A DNA stretch of 64,000 bases from CAVTWS01 sp963738445 (GCA_963738445.1 CAVTWS010000012.1:186001-250000); one strand, 5' to 3'; positions 1 to 9,630 are shown, numbered from the stretch's first letter. The notes: generated by a model from the letters alone, not told the origin. Program-made: numbers and translations.

Positions 1-279
1 GCTCCACCGCCGCCCCCCGAGATCTGGGAGTGCGACGATCCGCGCTGGCCGCCGATCCCCGCCCAGGACTTCTCCAACCTGCCGCGCCAGCAACGCGGGC
101 TGCACGCCCGGGGTTTCGAGTTCATGCGCCTGTCCGAGCGCGCCGAGGGACACATCTGCAACTTCGAGCGCACGCTCGACGGCTTCCTCGCCGGGCTTCC
201 CTACGAGAAGCTGCTGCCCGCGCTTCAACACGTCAACGTCAACCCGCTCGAGTACCCCGCCGTGGCGATCGAATTCTGA
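1..279 (+). CDS. Rieske-type ring-hydroxylating oxygenase, alpha subunit, C-terminal fragment
   Basis: Open from base 1 in frame 1 and stopped by TGA at 277-279, so only the last 92 residues are present and the start lies outside the window. The tail contains NLPRQQRGLHARGF followed by a short helix and LDGFLAG, a pattern I associate with the C-terminus of Rieske non-heme iron oxygenases of the ring-hydroxylating type. The Rieske centre and iron site would lie upstream and cannot be checked. A SnoaL-like gene starts 10 bases downstream on the same strand, so the two probably form one transcription unit. The family call rests on this tail only. Confidence 0.6.
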   Translation, partial: APPPPPEIWECDDPRWPPIPAQDFSNLPRQQRGLHARGFEFMRLSERAEGHICNFERTLDGFLAGLPYEKLLPALQHVNVNPLEYPAVAIEF

Positions 280-289
280 GAGGGTACGC

Positions 290-697
290 ATGATCACCAG
301 CACCCCACCCAGCTTCGCCGACGTCGCCGAGGGCGTCCGGGCCACGATCGCCGCCTACGCGTTGGCGCTCGACGACGGCCGCACGGAGGACCTCGTCGCG
401 ACGTTCTGTGCCGACGGTTCGTGTGAGATCCCCGGACTCGGCACGCACGTCGGGCACGACGCCCTCCGGACCGCGTTCGCTCGCGTGACGCCACGGCAGC
501 CGCAGCGTCACATCGTCAGCAACACCCTCGTGACCGGCTGGACCGACCAGGAGGCCAGCTCGATCAGCGATCTGATGTTCCTCCTCGAGGGGGAGACGGG
601 CTGGGCCATCGCCCTCGTCGGCCGATACCACGACACCTTCCGCTACGAGGACGGTGTCTGGCGATTCGCCAGCCGCACCGCCACGTTCGTCTCGTAG
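290..697 (+). CDS. SnoaL/NTF2-like small protein
   Basis: A 135-residue protein with the size and layout of the NTF2-like (SnoaL) alpha+beta barrel. An N-terminal helix with ALALDDGRTEDLVATF is followed by a central GLGTHVGHDAL loop, HIVSNTLV, and a closing strand with GRYHDTFRYEDGVWRF. Such proteins bind small hydrophobic substrates, and some are isomerases, hydratases or lyases in aromatic or steroid pathways. The exact reaction cannot be read from sequence. A GAGAGGG ribosome-binding site lies just before the ATG. It follows the Rieske fragment closely, which suggests a joint role in substrate oxidation. Confidence 0.8.
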   Translation: MITSTPPSFADVAEGVRATIAAYALALDDGRTEDLVATFCADGSCEIPGLGTHVGHDALRTAFARVTPRQPQRHIVSNTLVTGWTDQEASSISDLMFLLEGETGWAIALVGRYHDTFRYEDGVWRFASRTATFVS

Positions 698-814
698 CCG
701 AGGCCGATGAACTCAGCGGCGTCGTGGCCGGCGTCCGGTCCGGGTGCGGACACGCCCGTTCTGCCACATTCTGTGCTGTGTTGTGCGCTATCAGTGAGTG
801 TCACACCTCCTGCG

Positions 815-820
815 TAGTGT
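815..820 (+). promoter_or_regulatory. Probable -10 box (TAGTGT) for the HNH relic
   Basis: TAGTGT lies 7 bases before the ATG at 828. The spacing fits a leaderless transcript, as in several other genes of this window. No convincing -35 box is visible. The prediction is by pattern only. Confidence 0.35.
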
Positions 821-827
821 TCGATGC

Positions 828-1756
828 ATGGGAGTGATGGCTGAAGCGGAGCGTGAGCTCGAAGCGACTGATCCGTCGTCGTGTGACGCGGCGGGGTTAC
901 GGGAGTTGGTGCGGGCGGTGGTGCGCGTCGAGCGGGCCTTGGGTGGTCACCGGCACCGGATCGCTGCGGCGGCGATCGCGTTGGAAGCGAACGGGTCGGG
1001 GCCGGCGGTGCAGGAGACGTTGGCAGCCGGTGGGGCGATGTCGAAACGTGCCGCCAAGCACCACGCTGATCAGGCAGCGGCGTTGACGGCGTTTCCCGCG
1101 GTTTGCGACGCGGCGCAGTCGGGGGCGGCGCATCCGGAGAACGTCGCCGCGGTGGCCACCGCGGTGCGGGGCTTGAACGTGGATCAGAAGGCCCGGTTGG
1201 CAGCGGGCCGCGTCGGGGGTGTCGATCACGCCGGGCCGTGACGGCATGTGGGGCATCCGTGGCGACATCGACCCCGAACGCGGCCGCGCCATGTCCACCC
1301 GCGTCGACACCGTGGCCCGGCAGTTCGCTGGTGACGATCAGGTGACGGCGAATCATCGGGCGGCGGCGTTGCATCACCTCGTCACCGGCACCACCGATCG
1401 GCTCCCCGTCCCGAGGTTGCCGATCGGCATCATCGTCGACCACCACACCGTGACCGACGGTCCCCATGCCGCGACGGTGGCCGAGACGTGGGACGGTCAC
1501 CCCGTCGACGTCGGCGATCTGGGCCGGTTGATGTGTGACGCCGACCAGCATCCATCACCTGGTCCCGGTGGAGGCGGGTGGTGAGACCTGGCTCGACAAC
1601 CTCGTACCCGTCAGCTTCGAATGGCACCACAAGATCCACCACGGCGGCTGGACCCTCACCATGAACCCGGACCGCACCCTGACCCTGCACCGCCCCGACG
1701 GCACCCTCGACCGCACCATCGCGCCACCCACCCCCATCACCCGCCACGGCCCCTGA
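828..1756 (+). pseudogene. DUF222/13E12-type HNH endonuclease relic
   Basis: Three consecutive reading-frame pieces make up one former gene. Piece one (828-1241) is the helical DUF222 N-terminus. Piece two (from about 1219 to 1584) contains DGMWGIRGDIDPERG and LGRLMCDAD. Piece three (from about 1535 to 1756) is the HNH end with IHHLVPVEAGG, a conserved N, and EWHHKIHH. Compared with intact members as I know them, about 50 residues seem missing after ARLAA, and about 60 residues are missing between CDAD and IHH. Because sequence is lost as well as frame, this looks like true decay rather than sequencing error. These genes are multicopy and of unknown role in actinobacteria, often thought to be selfish or mobile. 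Confidence 0.75.
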
Positions 1757-1928
1757 ACCCGGCGATAGAAGGGCGGGCGGAGACGAAACGGTGTCGCGGC
1801 GGGCGGGACCAGAGACACGAAAGCGGGGCCGGACTCATCGGCCTTCGCAATTCCTGCTCTCCGGTCGCGGCGCCACGCGAACCGTGCTCGCGTCCCCACC
1901 TGCCGACCGGGCGACTCCTTTGGCTCGT

Positions 1929-3218
1929 TCAGCCGATGCGGCCGGACCAGTTCTGGGCGTCGCGGAGGACCTCGCGGAACGGCTTGCGGGAGTCGAACGA
2001 CGGCTCACGGGGCAGGCCGAGCACTCTCTCGCCGATGGTGTTGCGCTGCATCTGGCAGGTGCCACCGGCGATCGCCATGAAACGGCTGTTCAGCAGCTTG
2101 ACTGCCGCGGCTGCCCCGGGAGAATCAGGATCGTCCCAGGCGACGGCACCCCGGTTCCCGATCTGCATGGCGAGGTCGGCCCGGATCGGGTCGAACACGC
2201 CGGAAGCCAATTTGCCGTAGGAGGCGAAGCTGGCGGCGAGCGTGGGGTTGGCGGCCATGACGGCACCGAGACGTCGGCCCAGCGCGCCACGGACCAGATC
2301 GTCGACATGGGCTCGGGCGATGAGGTCGGCGACCACCGGGTCGTCGCGTCGGCCGGTCGTGGCGGCCAAGGCCATGAGATCGGGAGCGACGGACGGTTTC
2401 CCGGCCGCGGCCGGGCGGGCGCCGCCGTGCAACCCGCCGCCGCGTTCGTACAGCAGCATCGTCTGGGTGACGCCCCAGCCTTCGTTGACGGGGCCGATCA
2501 CGTCATCGTCGGTCAGTTCGACATCGGTGAAGTACTCCTGGCAGAACTCGGCGCTGCCGTTGATCTGGCGGATCCGCTCGACGGTGACGCCGGGGGCCGT
2601 CGTCGACACCAGGAACCACGTGAGGCCACGGTGTTTCGGCACGTCCCAGTCAGTGCGGGCGAGGCACATGCCGTAGTCGGCGTAATACGCCCCGCTGCTC
2701 CAGATCTTGGAGCCGTTCAGGATCCACCGGTCCCCGTCACGGACGGCATGGGTGCGTACGCCCGCCAGGTCGGAGCCGGCCTCGGGATCGGAGAAGAACT
2801 GGCACACGATGGCATCGCCGGCGAGGATCGGCGGGATGGTGCGCCGGAGGAACTCCGGTGAGGCGTGCGCCAGCATGGTCGGCGCACACACGCCCATGGT
2901 CGCACCGCCGGCCACGCCCAGATCGGGTAGCACGAACGGGCGGGCCTCGGAGAAGAAGGCTCGTTCGTAGGCCGGGTGGAGGCCCTGCCCGCCGTACTCG
3001 GTGGGCCAGGTGATTCCGGCGTATCCACCCTCGAACACGATTCGCTGGAGGCGGCGCTGCGCCGCGATGAAGTCCGGCGCCATGTCGCCCCCGGCCATGA
3101 CGGACCGTTCGGGGGCGCTGGGATCGGCCCGGCGCTCCATGTGCGCGGTGAGCCAGTCCCTCGCCTGCTGGCGGTACTGGTCCAGAGCGGTGGGATCGGG
3201 GGCTGCCGCGCCGCTCAT
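1929..3218 (-). CDS. Acyl-CoA dehydrogenase, large (FadE-like) subunit
   Basis: A 429-residue FAD-dependent acyl-CoA dehydrogenase that oxidises an acyl-CoA to its 2-enoyl-CoA. The middle domain carries FFSDPEAGSDLAGVRT and NGSKIWSSGA, typical of the FAD/substrate cleft. The C-terminal helical domain ends in AIAGGTCQMQRNTIGERVLGLPRE, the usual nucleotide-binding signature here seen at about residues 390-415. The ATG at 3216-3218 overlaps the stop of the upstream dehydrogenase (ATGA). The pair resembles mycobacterial heteromeric FadE pairs that act on bulky substrates such as steroid side chains. The substrate here is unknown. Confidence 0.9.
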   Translation of the reverse strand: MSGAAAPDPTALDQYRQQARDWLTAHMERRADPSAPERSVMAGGDMAPDFIAAQRRLQRIVFEGGYAGITWPTEYGGQGLHPAYERAFFSEARPFVLPDLGVAGGATMGVCAPTMLAHASPEFLRRTIPPILAGDAIVCQFFSDPEAGSDLAGVRTHAVRDGDRWILNGSKIWSSGAYYADYGMCLARTDWDVPKHRGLTWFLVSTTAPGVTVERIRQINGSAEFCQEYFTDVELTDDDVIGPVNEGWGVTQTMLLYERGGGLHGGARPAAAGKPSVAPDLMALAATTGRRDDPVVADLIARAHVDDLVRGALGRRLGAVMAANPTLAASFASYGKLASGVFDPIRADLAMQIGNRGAVAWDDPDSPGAAAAVKLLNSRFMAIAGGTCQMQRNTIGERVLGLPREPSFDSRKPFREVLRDAQNWSGRIG

Positions 3219-4348
3219 GAGCGACCTCCCTGCTCGTCGTCGAGGCCTCGGGCGAGGAGTTGGGCCCGATGCCAGCTCGGTGAGCCGAAGGTGGCGGCGT
3301 CCGCGGCGAGTCGCCGGAGGAACAGGTGCTGGTCGTGTTCCCACGTGTACCCGATGCCTCCGAACACCTGGAAGCAGCTGTGGGCCAGCTCGATGCTCGT
3401 CTCGCCCACGAACGACTTGGCGGCGTGGGCCAGCTCGCCACCCTCCGCAGCATCCTGGCCTGCCGCGGCCGCGGCGGCGACGATCGCCTTCGACATCTCC
3501 AACCCGAGGCTGGTGTCGGCCAGGATGTGTTTGATGGCCTGGAAGGAGCCGATGGGGCGGCCGAAAGCGATGCGGTCCTTGGCGTATTGCAGCGCCATGG
3601 CGAAGTCGGCCTCCATGGCGCCGACCGACTCGGCGGACGCCAGCACCGCAGCCGTCTGCACCTGGCGGCGCACCTGCTGATCAGTAAGTGCGCCTGGACT
3701 GCCGACGATGTGCGAGGCGGGAACGGCGACGCCGTCGAGGTCGATGGCGAACCACGATCTTGTGACGTCGAGCCCGACCAGAGGCCGGCAGGTGAGGCCG
3801 GGCGAGGTGGCGGAGACGAGCGCCTGAACGGTGCCGTCGGGGCCGGACGCCGTGACGAGGAGCCAGCCGCACATCCCGGCATCGGCCACGATGTCGACCC
3901 GACCGTGGAGGAGCACCCCTTCATCGGCCGCACGGGCCTCGACCGCAGGCGACTCGGCGAACGCCCACGTAGCCCATGTGTGGCCGGCGATCAGCGCGGC
4001 GAGCGGCTCCAAGAGCGCCGGCGAACCAGGCGTCGACAACGCATGCACCACCACGTTGTGTCCGACGTACGGTCCCGGCTGGAGGCGTGCACCTCGTTCG
4101 ACGGCGATGAGGGCCGCATCCGTGAGGCCCTTTCCCGAGGCCGAACCCCCGCCGTGGCGTTCGTCGGCGAGCAGGCCGAACCAACCGAGGTCGGCGACCT
4201 CGCGGCAGTAGCCGGGCCCGACCGGCTCGTTCGATTCGGCGTGGGCGCGTACGGTCGCGAGCGGGTGGCGGTCGTCGATGAAGCGCACCGACGTCTCGAC
4301 CAGCATGCCTTGTTCGTCGCCGAGGGCCGGAAGTAGCCCGATCATCAT
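3215..4348 (-). CDS. Acyl-CoA dehydrogenase, small (FadE-like) subunit
   Basis: A 377-residue acyl-CoA dehydrogenase homologue of the shorter, divergent class. The C-terminal helical domain has YAKDRIAFGRPIGSFQAIKH and QVFGGIGYTWEHDQHLF, both standard family signatures. The middle domain is weakly conserved, as in the partner subunits of heteromeric FadE enzymes. Its stop overlaps the start of the large subunit, so the two are very likely co-translated as one alpha2beta2 enzyme. It is transcribed divergently from the gene at 4501 across a gap containing the CATCTAGA-type box. Confidence 0.9.
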   Translation of the reverse strand: MMIGLLPALGDEQGMLVETSVRFIDDRHPLATVRAHAESNEPVGPGYCREVADLGWFGLLADERHGGGSASGKGLTDAALIAVERGARLQPGPYVGHNVVVHALSTPGSPALLEPLAALIAGHTWATWAFAESPAVEARAADEGVLLHGRVDIVADAGMCGWLLVTASGPDGTVQALVSATSPGLTCRPLVGLDVTRSWFAIDLDGVAVPASHIVGSPGALTDQQVRRQVQTAAVLASAESVGAMEADFAMALQYAKDRIAFGRPIGSFQAIKHILADTSLGLEMSKAIVAAAAAAGQDAAEGGELAHAAKSFVGETSIELAHSCFQVFGGIGYTWEHDQHLFLRRLAADAATFGSPSWHRAQLLARGLDDEQGGRS

Positions 4349-4404
4349 CGTTCCCCTGTCACTCGGGACGGCCTGCGCGCGCGGCAGGCGGTCGGCGTCA
4401 ACTC

Positions 4405-4421
4405 TACATCTAGAGGTTTTC
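4405..4421. promoter_or_regulatory. Shared divergent-promoter box, copy A
   Basis: TACATCTAGAGGTTTTC lies in the gap between the ACAD operon (start 4348, minus) and the gene at 4501 (plus). It matches boxes at 8080, 14904, 21869 and 33611. The core can supply a TAGATG-like -10 on the minus strand and TAGAGG on the plus strand, or serve as an operator. Confidence 0.5.
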
Positions 4422-4500
4422 GGTCGGGAAGCTCGTCGCTCGCTGGCGGGTCAGTCCGCGTTCGGTGGATGATCGGAGCGATCACGGATGGAGCGACAAC

Positions 4501-5619
4501 GTGCTGAGCCCCTTTGACGACTACCCGATCCACCCGGGGGCCGATCCGATCGCGCACCCCACGACGTCGGACCCCAACCACTACGACCGCTACTGGTTCA
4601 ACGGGCACCAGAAGGCCGGTGGGTTCTACTTCGGGGCGGCCATGGGTCACTACCCGGTCCGAGGTGTCATCGACGCCGCGTTCAGCCTCGTGCGTGACGG
4701 TGTCGAGCATTCGGTGTTCGCCTCGGGCCGTATGCCGCTCGACCGGTCGACGAAGATCGGCCCCATTCGCATCGAGGTGGTCGAGCCGATCCGCACGATC
4801 CGCTACGTGGTCGAGCCCAACGAGCACGGCATCCAGTGCGATCTCACCTTCCGGGCCACGACGGTCGCCGTCGAGGAACCGAGGCAGACCACCCGTTCCC
4901 CCGAGGGCATCTTGACCATGGACCACACCCGGCTGACCCAGTGGGGGACGTGGGAGGGCTCGATCTCGGTCGACGGTGAGGAGTTGCTCATCGACCCCAC
5001 CGATGTCCCCGGAACCCGTGACCGCTCGTGGGGCATGCGTCCGGTCGGCCAGCAACTGACCTACAACCGGGGGCCTCGGCGCCCGCAGGCGTTCTGGTTG
5101 TGGGCGCCGCTGCACTTCGGGGACCGCTTCACCCATCTGGCGCTCCACGAACACGCCGACGGGAACCGGTGGCTCGAGTCGGCCCTGGTGCTCGACCCGA
5201 TCCCCGACGGAGCGGACCCGTGGAGCTCGGCCGGGGTCCGGGAGTGTGGGGGGATTCGCTACGAGCTCGACTGGGAACCGGGCCGGCGTGAGATCCGGCG
5301 CGCCGACCTGTGGTTCGACGATCCGGTGGAGGGCGAGGTCCACATAGAACTCGAGAAGGTGCTCACCTTCCGAATGCGGGGGATCGGCTACGGCCACCCG
5401 CACTGGACCCACGGGTCGAACCACGGTGAGCTGGAGACCGGCCGCGAATCGATCGCGTTGGCCGACTTCGAACCCCTCGAGATGACCTCGATCCATCTCC
5501 AAAACCTCGTCATCGCCCGCATGGGGGATCGGGTCGGCGTGGGCGTGTTGGAGCAGGCGCACCTCGGGCCCCACGAACCGACCGGCCTCACCGGGTTCCT
5601 CGACGGTTTCGGCACCTGA
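4501..5619 (+). CDS. Uncharacterised 'RDRSWG' protein, paralogue 1 (DUF7064/7065-like)
   Basis: A protein of about 372 residues rich in beta-strand, with NHYDRYWFNGHQ near the N-terminus, TRDRSWGMRPVG in the middle, and GIGYGHPHWTHGSNHG near the end. A second gene at 7065-8010 shares the RDRSWG block, so the two are paralogues. The layout resembles the lipocalin-like AttH/CrtC hydratase fold, and I recall it as the DUF7064/DUF7065 family. No reaction is known to me. The GTG at 4501 is preferred over an in-frame GTG at 4465 because GGAG sits 7 bases before it. The neighbours are acyl-CoA dehydrogenases and an APH-fold kinase. Confidence 0.7.
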   Translation: MLSPFDDYPIHPGADPIAHPTTSDPNHYDRYWFNGHQKAGGFYFGAAMGHYPVRGVIDAAFSLVRDGVEHSVFASGRMPLDRSTKIGPIRIEVVEPIRTIRYVVEPNEHGIQCDLTFRATTVAVEEPRQTTRSPEGILTMDHTRLTQWGTWEGSISVDGEELLIDPTDVPGTRDRSWGMRPVGQQLTYNRGPRRPQAFWLWAPLHFGDRFTHLALHEHADGNRWLESALVLDPIPDGADPWSSAGVRECGGIRYELDWEPGRREIRRADLWFDDPVEGEVHIELEKVLTFRMRGIGYGHPHWTHGSNHGELETGRESIALADFEPLEMTSIHLQNLVIARMGDRVGVGVLEQAHLGPHEPTGLTGFLDGFGT

Positions 5620-5679
5620 GGTGAGCGCCGTCTCGTCGTCGGCGAGATGCCGGCGCCCTCATGGGCCGGTCGCACCCGC

Positions 5680-7063
5680 CTACGGCAACGGGGAGTAGCG
5701 GCGGTCGGCGAGCACACCCATGGCCGGCCGCACCAGCTGGGTGCGCCGCGCCCAGTCCCGCACGGTGTAGCCGACGACCGCGGCGTCGTCGATCTCGTGG
5801 GCGTCGATGCGGCGACACAGCTCGCGGCGGGCGTCGACCGTCGGTGACCCGTCGATGCCGAGGAGCTGGGCGAGATCCGCCGCATCGGCCCTCTCGACGA
5901 CGTCGCCGAGGCGATCGTGCTCCCGGAGGCACTTCACGAGGCGGGCCATGCTCTTGGCGCGACGACCGGCGAAGTCATCGGTGATCGCCGGGACGATCAG
6001 GTTCCTCAGGTCGTCGAGGGCGACGTCGTACATCCAGGTGCGAGGCGAGTCGCCCGGGTCCGGGAGCGGATCGGGGTCGGGGATCTCGACGCCGACCGCC
6101 AGCGCCAGGGCGTCCGCGAGCGCCCGCTGGTGCAGGGTGCTGTAGATGAGGTGGGCGCCGGTTTCGCCACGGCTGTCGCGGGCCAGCAGGCCGTTGCGGG
6201 TACCGATGGCGCAACGGGTCTGGGCCAGCACCAGGAAGTAGCGCATCCGGAACGGATCGATTGCCCGGCCAGTGAAGCGGGAGTAATCGGCGATTCGTTC
6301 GGCCAGGTCGGGGAACCGTTCCTGGAGGTCGTGGGCGTAGATCCAGCCGATGTCGTCGAGCGGGTCCCCGAAGTGGGCGAGCTCCCAGTCGGTGATGGCC
6401 ACGAGATGACCGTCGTCGAACATGAAGTTGCCGGGTCCGGTGTCGCCCTGGTTCAGCACGACCGGCCCGTCGCCGACCCGGGCGAGCTCGCGGCGCAGCC
6501 AGGCGAAAGCGAGCTCGATCACCGGCTCGGGCTCGTCGTAACGGCGGAACTGGGTCTCCCAGATGGCGAGCTCGTCGAGCACGTGATCCGCCAGGGTGCC
6601 GAGCGGGCCGAGCTCGGGGAGATCGAGCTGCCGCACGTCGATGCGGTGCAGCGGCGGCGAGCTCCTCCATGAACTCCCGGGCGATGCGCAACTGGTCGGC
6701 GGGATCGCGGACCTCGGAGAACCAGTTGCGGCCGGGCAGCCGCTTCATCAGGAACGAGTCGGCGGTCGGGTGCACGGCGACCACCTCGGCCACCTTCAGT
6801 CCGTGCCGGAAGGCCTCGCGATAGACGGAGGACTCGCGGCGCACGGTGTAGTGGCCGTTGGACTGGGGGCCGGCGCCGGTGTCGCAGCGCAGCCACAGCA
6901 GGTCGGTGCGGCCATCGGGCATGTCCGCCTCGACCGCATAACCGGCGCGGGATCCGCCGGCGCTGCGGCGCTCCATGCGGATGGACACTGCGCCGGTGAC
7001 GTCTTCGACCCAGTCGGCCAGCGAGGGGCCCGGGTCGGTATCGGAGGCGGGTTGGGCGTTCAT
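5680..7063 (-). CDS. APH-fold phosphotransferase 1 (frameshifted)
   Basis: An aminoglycoside-phosphotransferase-fold kinase of about 460 residues. The N-terminal lobe (start ATG 7061-7063) contains FLMKRLPGRNWFSEV. After one frameshift near 6650 the C-terminal lobe continues with LNQGDTGPGNFMFDDG (catalytic loop, usual form HGDxxxxN) and ITDWELAHFGDPLDDIGW (metal-binding Asp). A further helical tail of about 110 residues follows, as in the kinase at 8133. The gene begins directly after the stop of the 7065-8010 gene, so they are one operon. Near acyl-CoA enzymes such kinases are candidates for hydroxyacyl-CoA phosphorylation, not antibiotic resistance. The single frameshift is probably a sequence error. 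Confidence 0.8.
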
Positions 7064-7064
7064 G

Positions 7065-8010
7065 TCAGTGGAACCGGAAGCCCTCGGCCCGGGCGTGGTC
7101 GCGCCAGGCGTGCGGATGCCAAACGTCCTGGTCCTCGCCCCAGGCCGTCACACCGCCGAGGTCCCAGTGCGCCAGGCTGTTCCAGCAGAACATGTCCGGG
7201 TACGCCATCAGCACCTGCCGGCTGACCGAGGTGCCGGTGGCCTCGAGGGTCCGACCGTGCTCGTCCGTGGCGACGACCTTGATGATCGACGGCCGACCGA
7301 GCTCGGCGTCGCGCTGCGTCCCGGGTTCCGCCGGTGATGCGTCCCCAGGTGCCGTCGCGCATCAGGTAGCCGCTCACGATGGAGTCGACGCCCTCGTGGA
7401 GCACCGAGATGATGAGGAACGAGTTCTCGGCGTCGGTCGTGGCGTGGCAGTAGCCGATCCGGTTCTGCCGCAGTGGTTTCCTGACCCCCCAGGAGCGATC
7501 GCGCATGGCGATGCAGTCGATCGGGATCGTCTCGCCCTGCAGCACCATGGTTCCGGTGACCCGGCCCGGCTGATCGATCTTGGAACCGTGGTTCGCCGGG
7601 GGCCGCTCCCGGGTGAGGCTGGGCCGCATGAGGGCCTCGAACTCGAGGTCGAGCTTAGGTCGACACCGTCGTGCCCCAGCCGGTAACGGGTCCCGGGTTC
7701 GAGGCAGCGCAGCGACATCCCCCGGAGCACGCCCTGCATGTCGCGCAGGTCGTGCAGGCTCCGGAAGCGGAACGTGCCAGTCCCAGTCGTACGCCGGCAG
7801 CTCCCACGGCAGCACGGCTGCGTCGTCGAACGCGCACACCCCACCGAACTGGACGCCGATGTTGGGTCGCATCACGAAATACCAGTGCCCCATGAGTTTG
7901 CGTTCGGGGACCATCCACGAGAACCAGGTGGTCTCGGTCCACCACGGGTTGTCGTCGGGCGGGGCGTGAAAGCTGTCATCCTCGGGCCGCAGACCCCATT
8001 CCTCGAGCAT
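7065..8010 (-). CDS. Uncharacterised 'RDRSWG' protein, paralogue 2 (frameshifted)
   Basis: A protein of about 315 residues read across two or three frameshifts. It starts with MLEEWGLRPEDDSFH, then NPWWTETTWFSW and a glycine-rich strand region. In the middle is CIAMRDRSWGVRKPLRQN, which matches TRDRSWGMRP in the gene at 4501. The tail is WHPHAWRDHARAEGFRFH before a TGA at 7065-7067. The next gene, an APH-fold kinase, starts two bases later. The family is the same strand-rich DUF as paralogue 1. Its function is unknown, but the direct coupling to a kinase is notable. Confidence 0.65.
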
Positions 8011-8079
8011 GTGGTGTCCCCCTGGTTCGGACCGGTCCGGCTGTGGACCGACAGCCACCGGCCCGGTGGCGGGCGATGA

Positions 8080-8096
8080 TACATCTAGATCGTTCT
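8080..8096. promoter_or_regulatory. Shared divergent-promoter box, copy B
   Basis: TACATCTAGATCGTTCT contains the perfect 8-base palindrome ATCTAGAT. It lies between the minus-strand start at 8010 and the plus-strand start at 8133, and is one of five strong copies. Confidence 0.5.
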
Positions 8097-8132
8097 ACTA
8101 TCCCTCGGACGGTTCCGATCAGTGAGGTCGTG

Positions 8133-9545
8133 ATGGACGCATCGAGTGAGGACACCCGGCTGGTCGCATGGGTGGAGCGGGAGTTGCGTGGGCGGGTGAC
8201 CCGGATCCTCCCGCTGCCGCGCTGGCGCCCAGCGTGGGACATCGACGTGGAGGTCGGGGGACGGCTCGTCCCGCTGCACGCTCGCGGCGAGCGCGAGTCG
8301 ACCATCCTGATGCCGTTTCGCATCGCGGACGAGGTCGTCCGCCACGACCTCCTCGAAGCACACGGACTCCCGGTACCGCACGTCTACGGGTTGTGCGACG
8401 AGCCCTACGCCCTGGTGATGGATCGGCTGCCGGGGTCCGTCGATCTGTCGTTCGCCGCCGACGATGCGGAGCGGGCGCGCCTGATCGACGAGTGCCTGGA
8501 GCTGATGGGAGCGGTCTATGACATCCCCGTTGCGGCCGCGTCCGCCGCCGGGCTCGCCGTCCCGCACGACGATGAAGGCACCGCGCTCGGCTACTTCCGG
8601 CTGATCGAGGCGGTCTACGACCCACTGATGGCCGAGGCGCCCGTCGACCCGTTCGCCGTCTTCTTCCGACGTTGGCTGACGGACAACGCGCCAGCGGGCC
8701 GGCTGGGAAGCTCGCGGTTCATCCTCTACGACGCATTCCAGTTCATGTTCGCCGAGGGGCGAATCACCGGCCTGCTCGACTTCGAGATGTCCCACGTCGC
8801 CGATCCGATGATGGACCTGGCCGCGCTGCGCATCCGGGACACCATCAAGAGCATCGGGGAGCTCGACGCGATCGCCGCCCGGTACGAGTCCGTGACCGGT
8901 GTTCCCGTCGACCACGATGTCGTCGAGTACCACAGCGTCCTCTACAACGTGCTGTCGGTGATCCCGACAGGACCGTCGCTCGCGTTGCCGAGCAAGGGCG
9001 TCGACTGGCTGTCGTATCTGGCGTGGTACACCAACGGCGCCCGCTGGGCGTTCGAGTGCATCGCCGAGATGCGCGGCTTCGCGCTCGATCCTGTCGAGAT
9101 CCCCGACCCCCGCCCGACCCGCCGGGCGCCGGCGTACCGGCATCTCGTCGAGAGCCTGCGGGCGGCCGGGGCGCCGGTGACGGCTGACGACTACGAGCGG
9201 GTCACGGCCGGCAAGCTGGCCAACCACCTCCGCCGGGTCGACGAGGTGGGCGCCTCCTTCGACGCCGCCGATCTCGACGATCTCGCCCGGGCGCTCGGGC
9301 ACCGCCCCGATCCCGGCGAGGCCGATGCCGAGCTGGTGGACCTGGTCCAGGACGCCGGTCCCGAACGCGAGGAGGAGATCGTGCGGTTGCTCGACGCCCG
9401 CGCGCAACGATTGCACTTCACGCTCGCCTCGCCGACGTCTCTGATGGTGCGTCACCCGCGTCTGCGGAGCGTGCGGCCGGGGCGCTCGGCCCCTCGGGGA
9501 GCCGAGGAGAGCTGGCCGGCCGGCGCCATCCCGGGCACCGCCTGA
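8133..9545 (+). CDS. APH-fold phosphotransferase 2
   Basis: An intact 470-residue kinase of the APH/choline-kinase fold. The N-lobe has PFRIADEVVRHDLLEAHGLPVPHVYG followed by the hinge ALVMDRLPGS (roughly residues 75-130). The C-lobe has SRFILYDAFQFMFAEGRITGLLDFEMSHVADPMMDL. The canonical HGD catalytic loop appears here as YDAFQF, keeping the Asp. The Asp of LLDFEMSH is the metal ligand. A C-terminal helical extension of about 110 residues resembles the tail of kinase 1. The ATG at 8133 is chosen because the box at 8080 and an AGTGAGG site precede it. The role is probably phosphorylation of a small hydroxylated metabolite or acyl-CoA. Confidence 0.8.
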   Translation: MDASSEDTRLVAWVERELRGRVTRILPLPRWRPAWDIDVEVGGRLVPLHARGERESTILMPFRIADEVVRHDLLEAHGLPVPHVYGLCDEPYALVMDRLPGSVDLSFAADDAERARLIDECLELMGAVYDIPVAAASAAGLAVPHDDEGTALGYFRLIEAVYDPLMAEAPVDPFAVFFRRWLTDNAPAGRLGSSRFILYDAFQFMFAEGRITGLLDFEMSHVADPMMDLAALRIRDTIKSIGELDAIAARYESVTGVPVDHDVVEYHSVLYNVLSVIPTGPSLALPSKGVDWLSYLAWYTNGARWAFECIAEMRGFALDPVEIPDPRPTRRAPAYRHLVESLRAAGAPVTADDYERVTAGKLANHLRRVDEVGASFDAADLDDLARALGHRPDPGEADAELVDLVQDAGPEREEEIVRLLDARAQRLHFTLASPTSLMVRHPRLRSVRPGRSAPRGAEESWPAGAIPGTA

Positions 9546-9630
9546 GTGGCACGAGCAATCGGAGCGTCCCGCGGGTCGGATGCGCAGCGGCGCGTACTGG
9601 GAGACCAAACGGTCGCCCACGCGACGGGTG

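Noticed and set aside
1757..1928. A gene in the gap between the HNH relic and the first ACAD
   Set aside because: Only shadow frames are present, with no start, ribosome-binding site or protein-like pattern.
8043..9620. Long minus-strand ORF (about 500 codons) opposite kinase 2
   Set aside because: It is the mirror of a coding frame in GC-rich DNA and lacks family motifs. The plus-strand kinase explains the openness.
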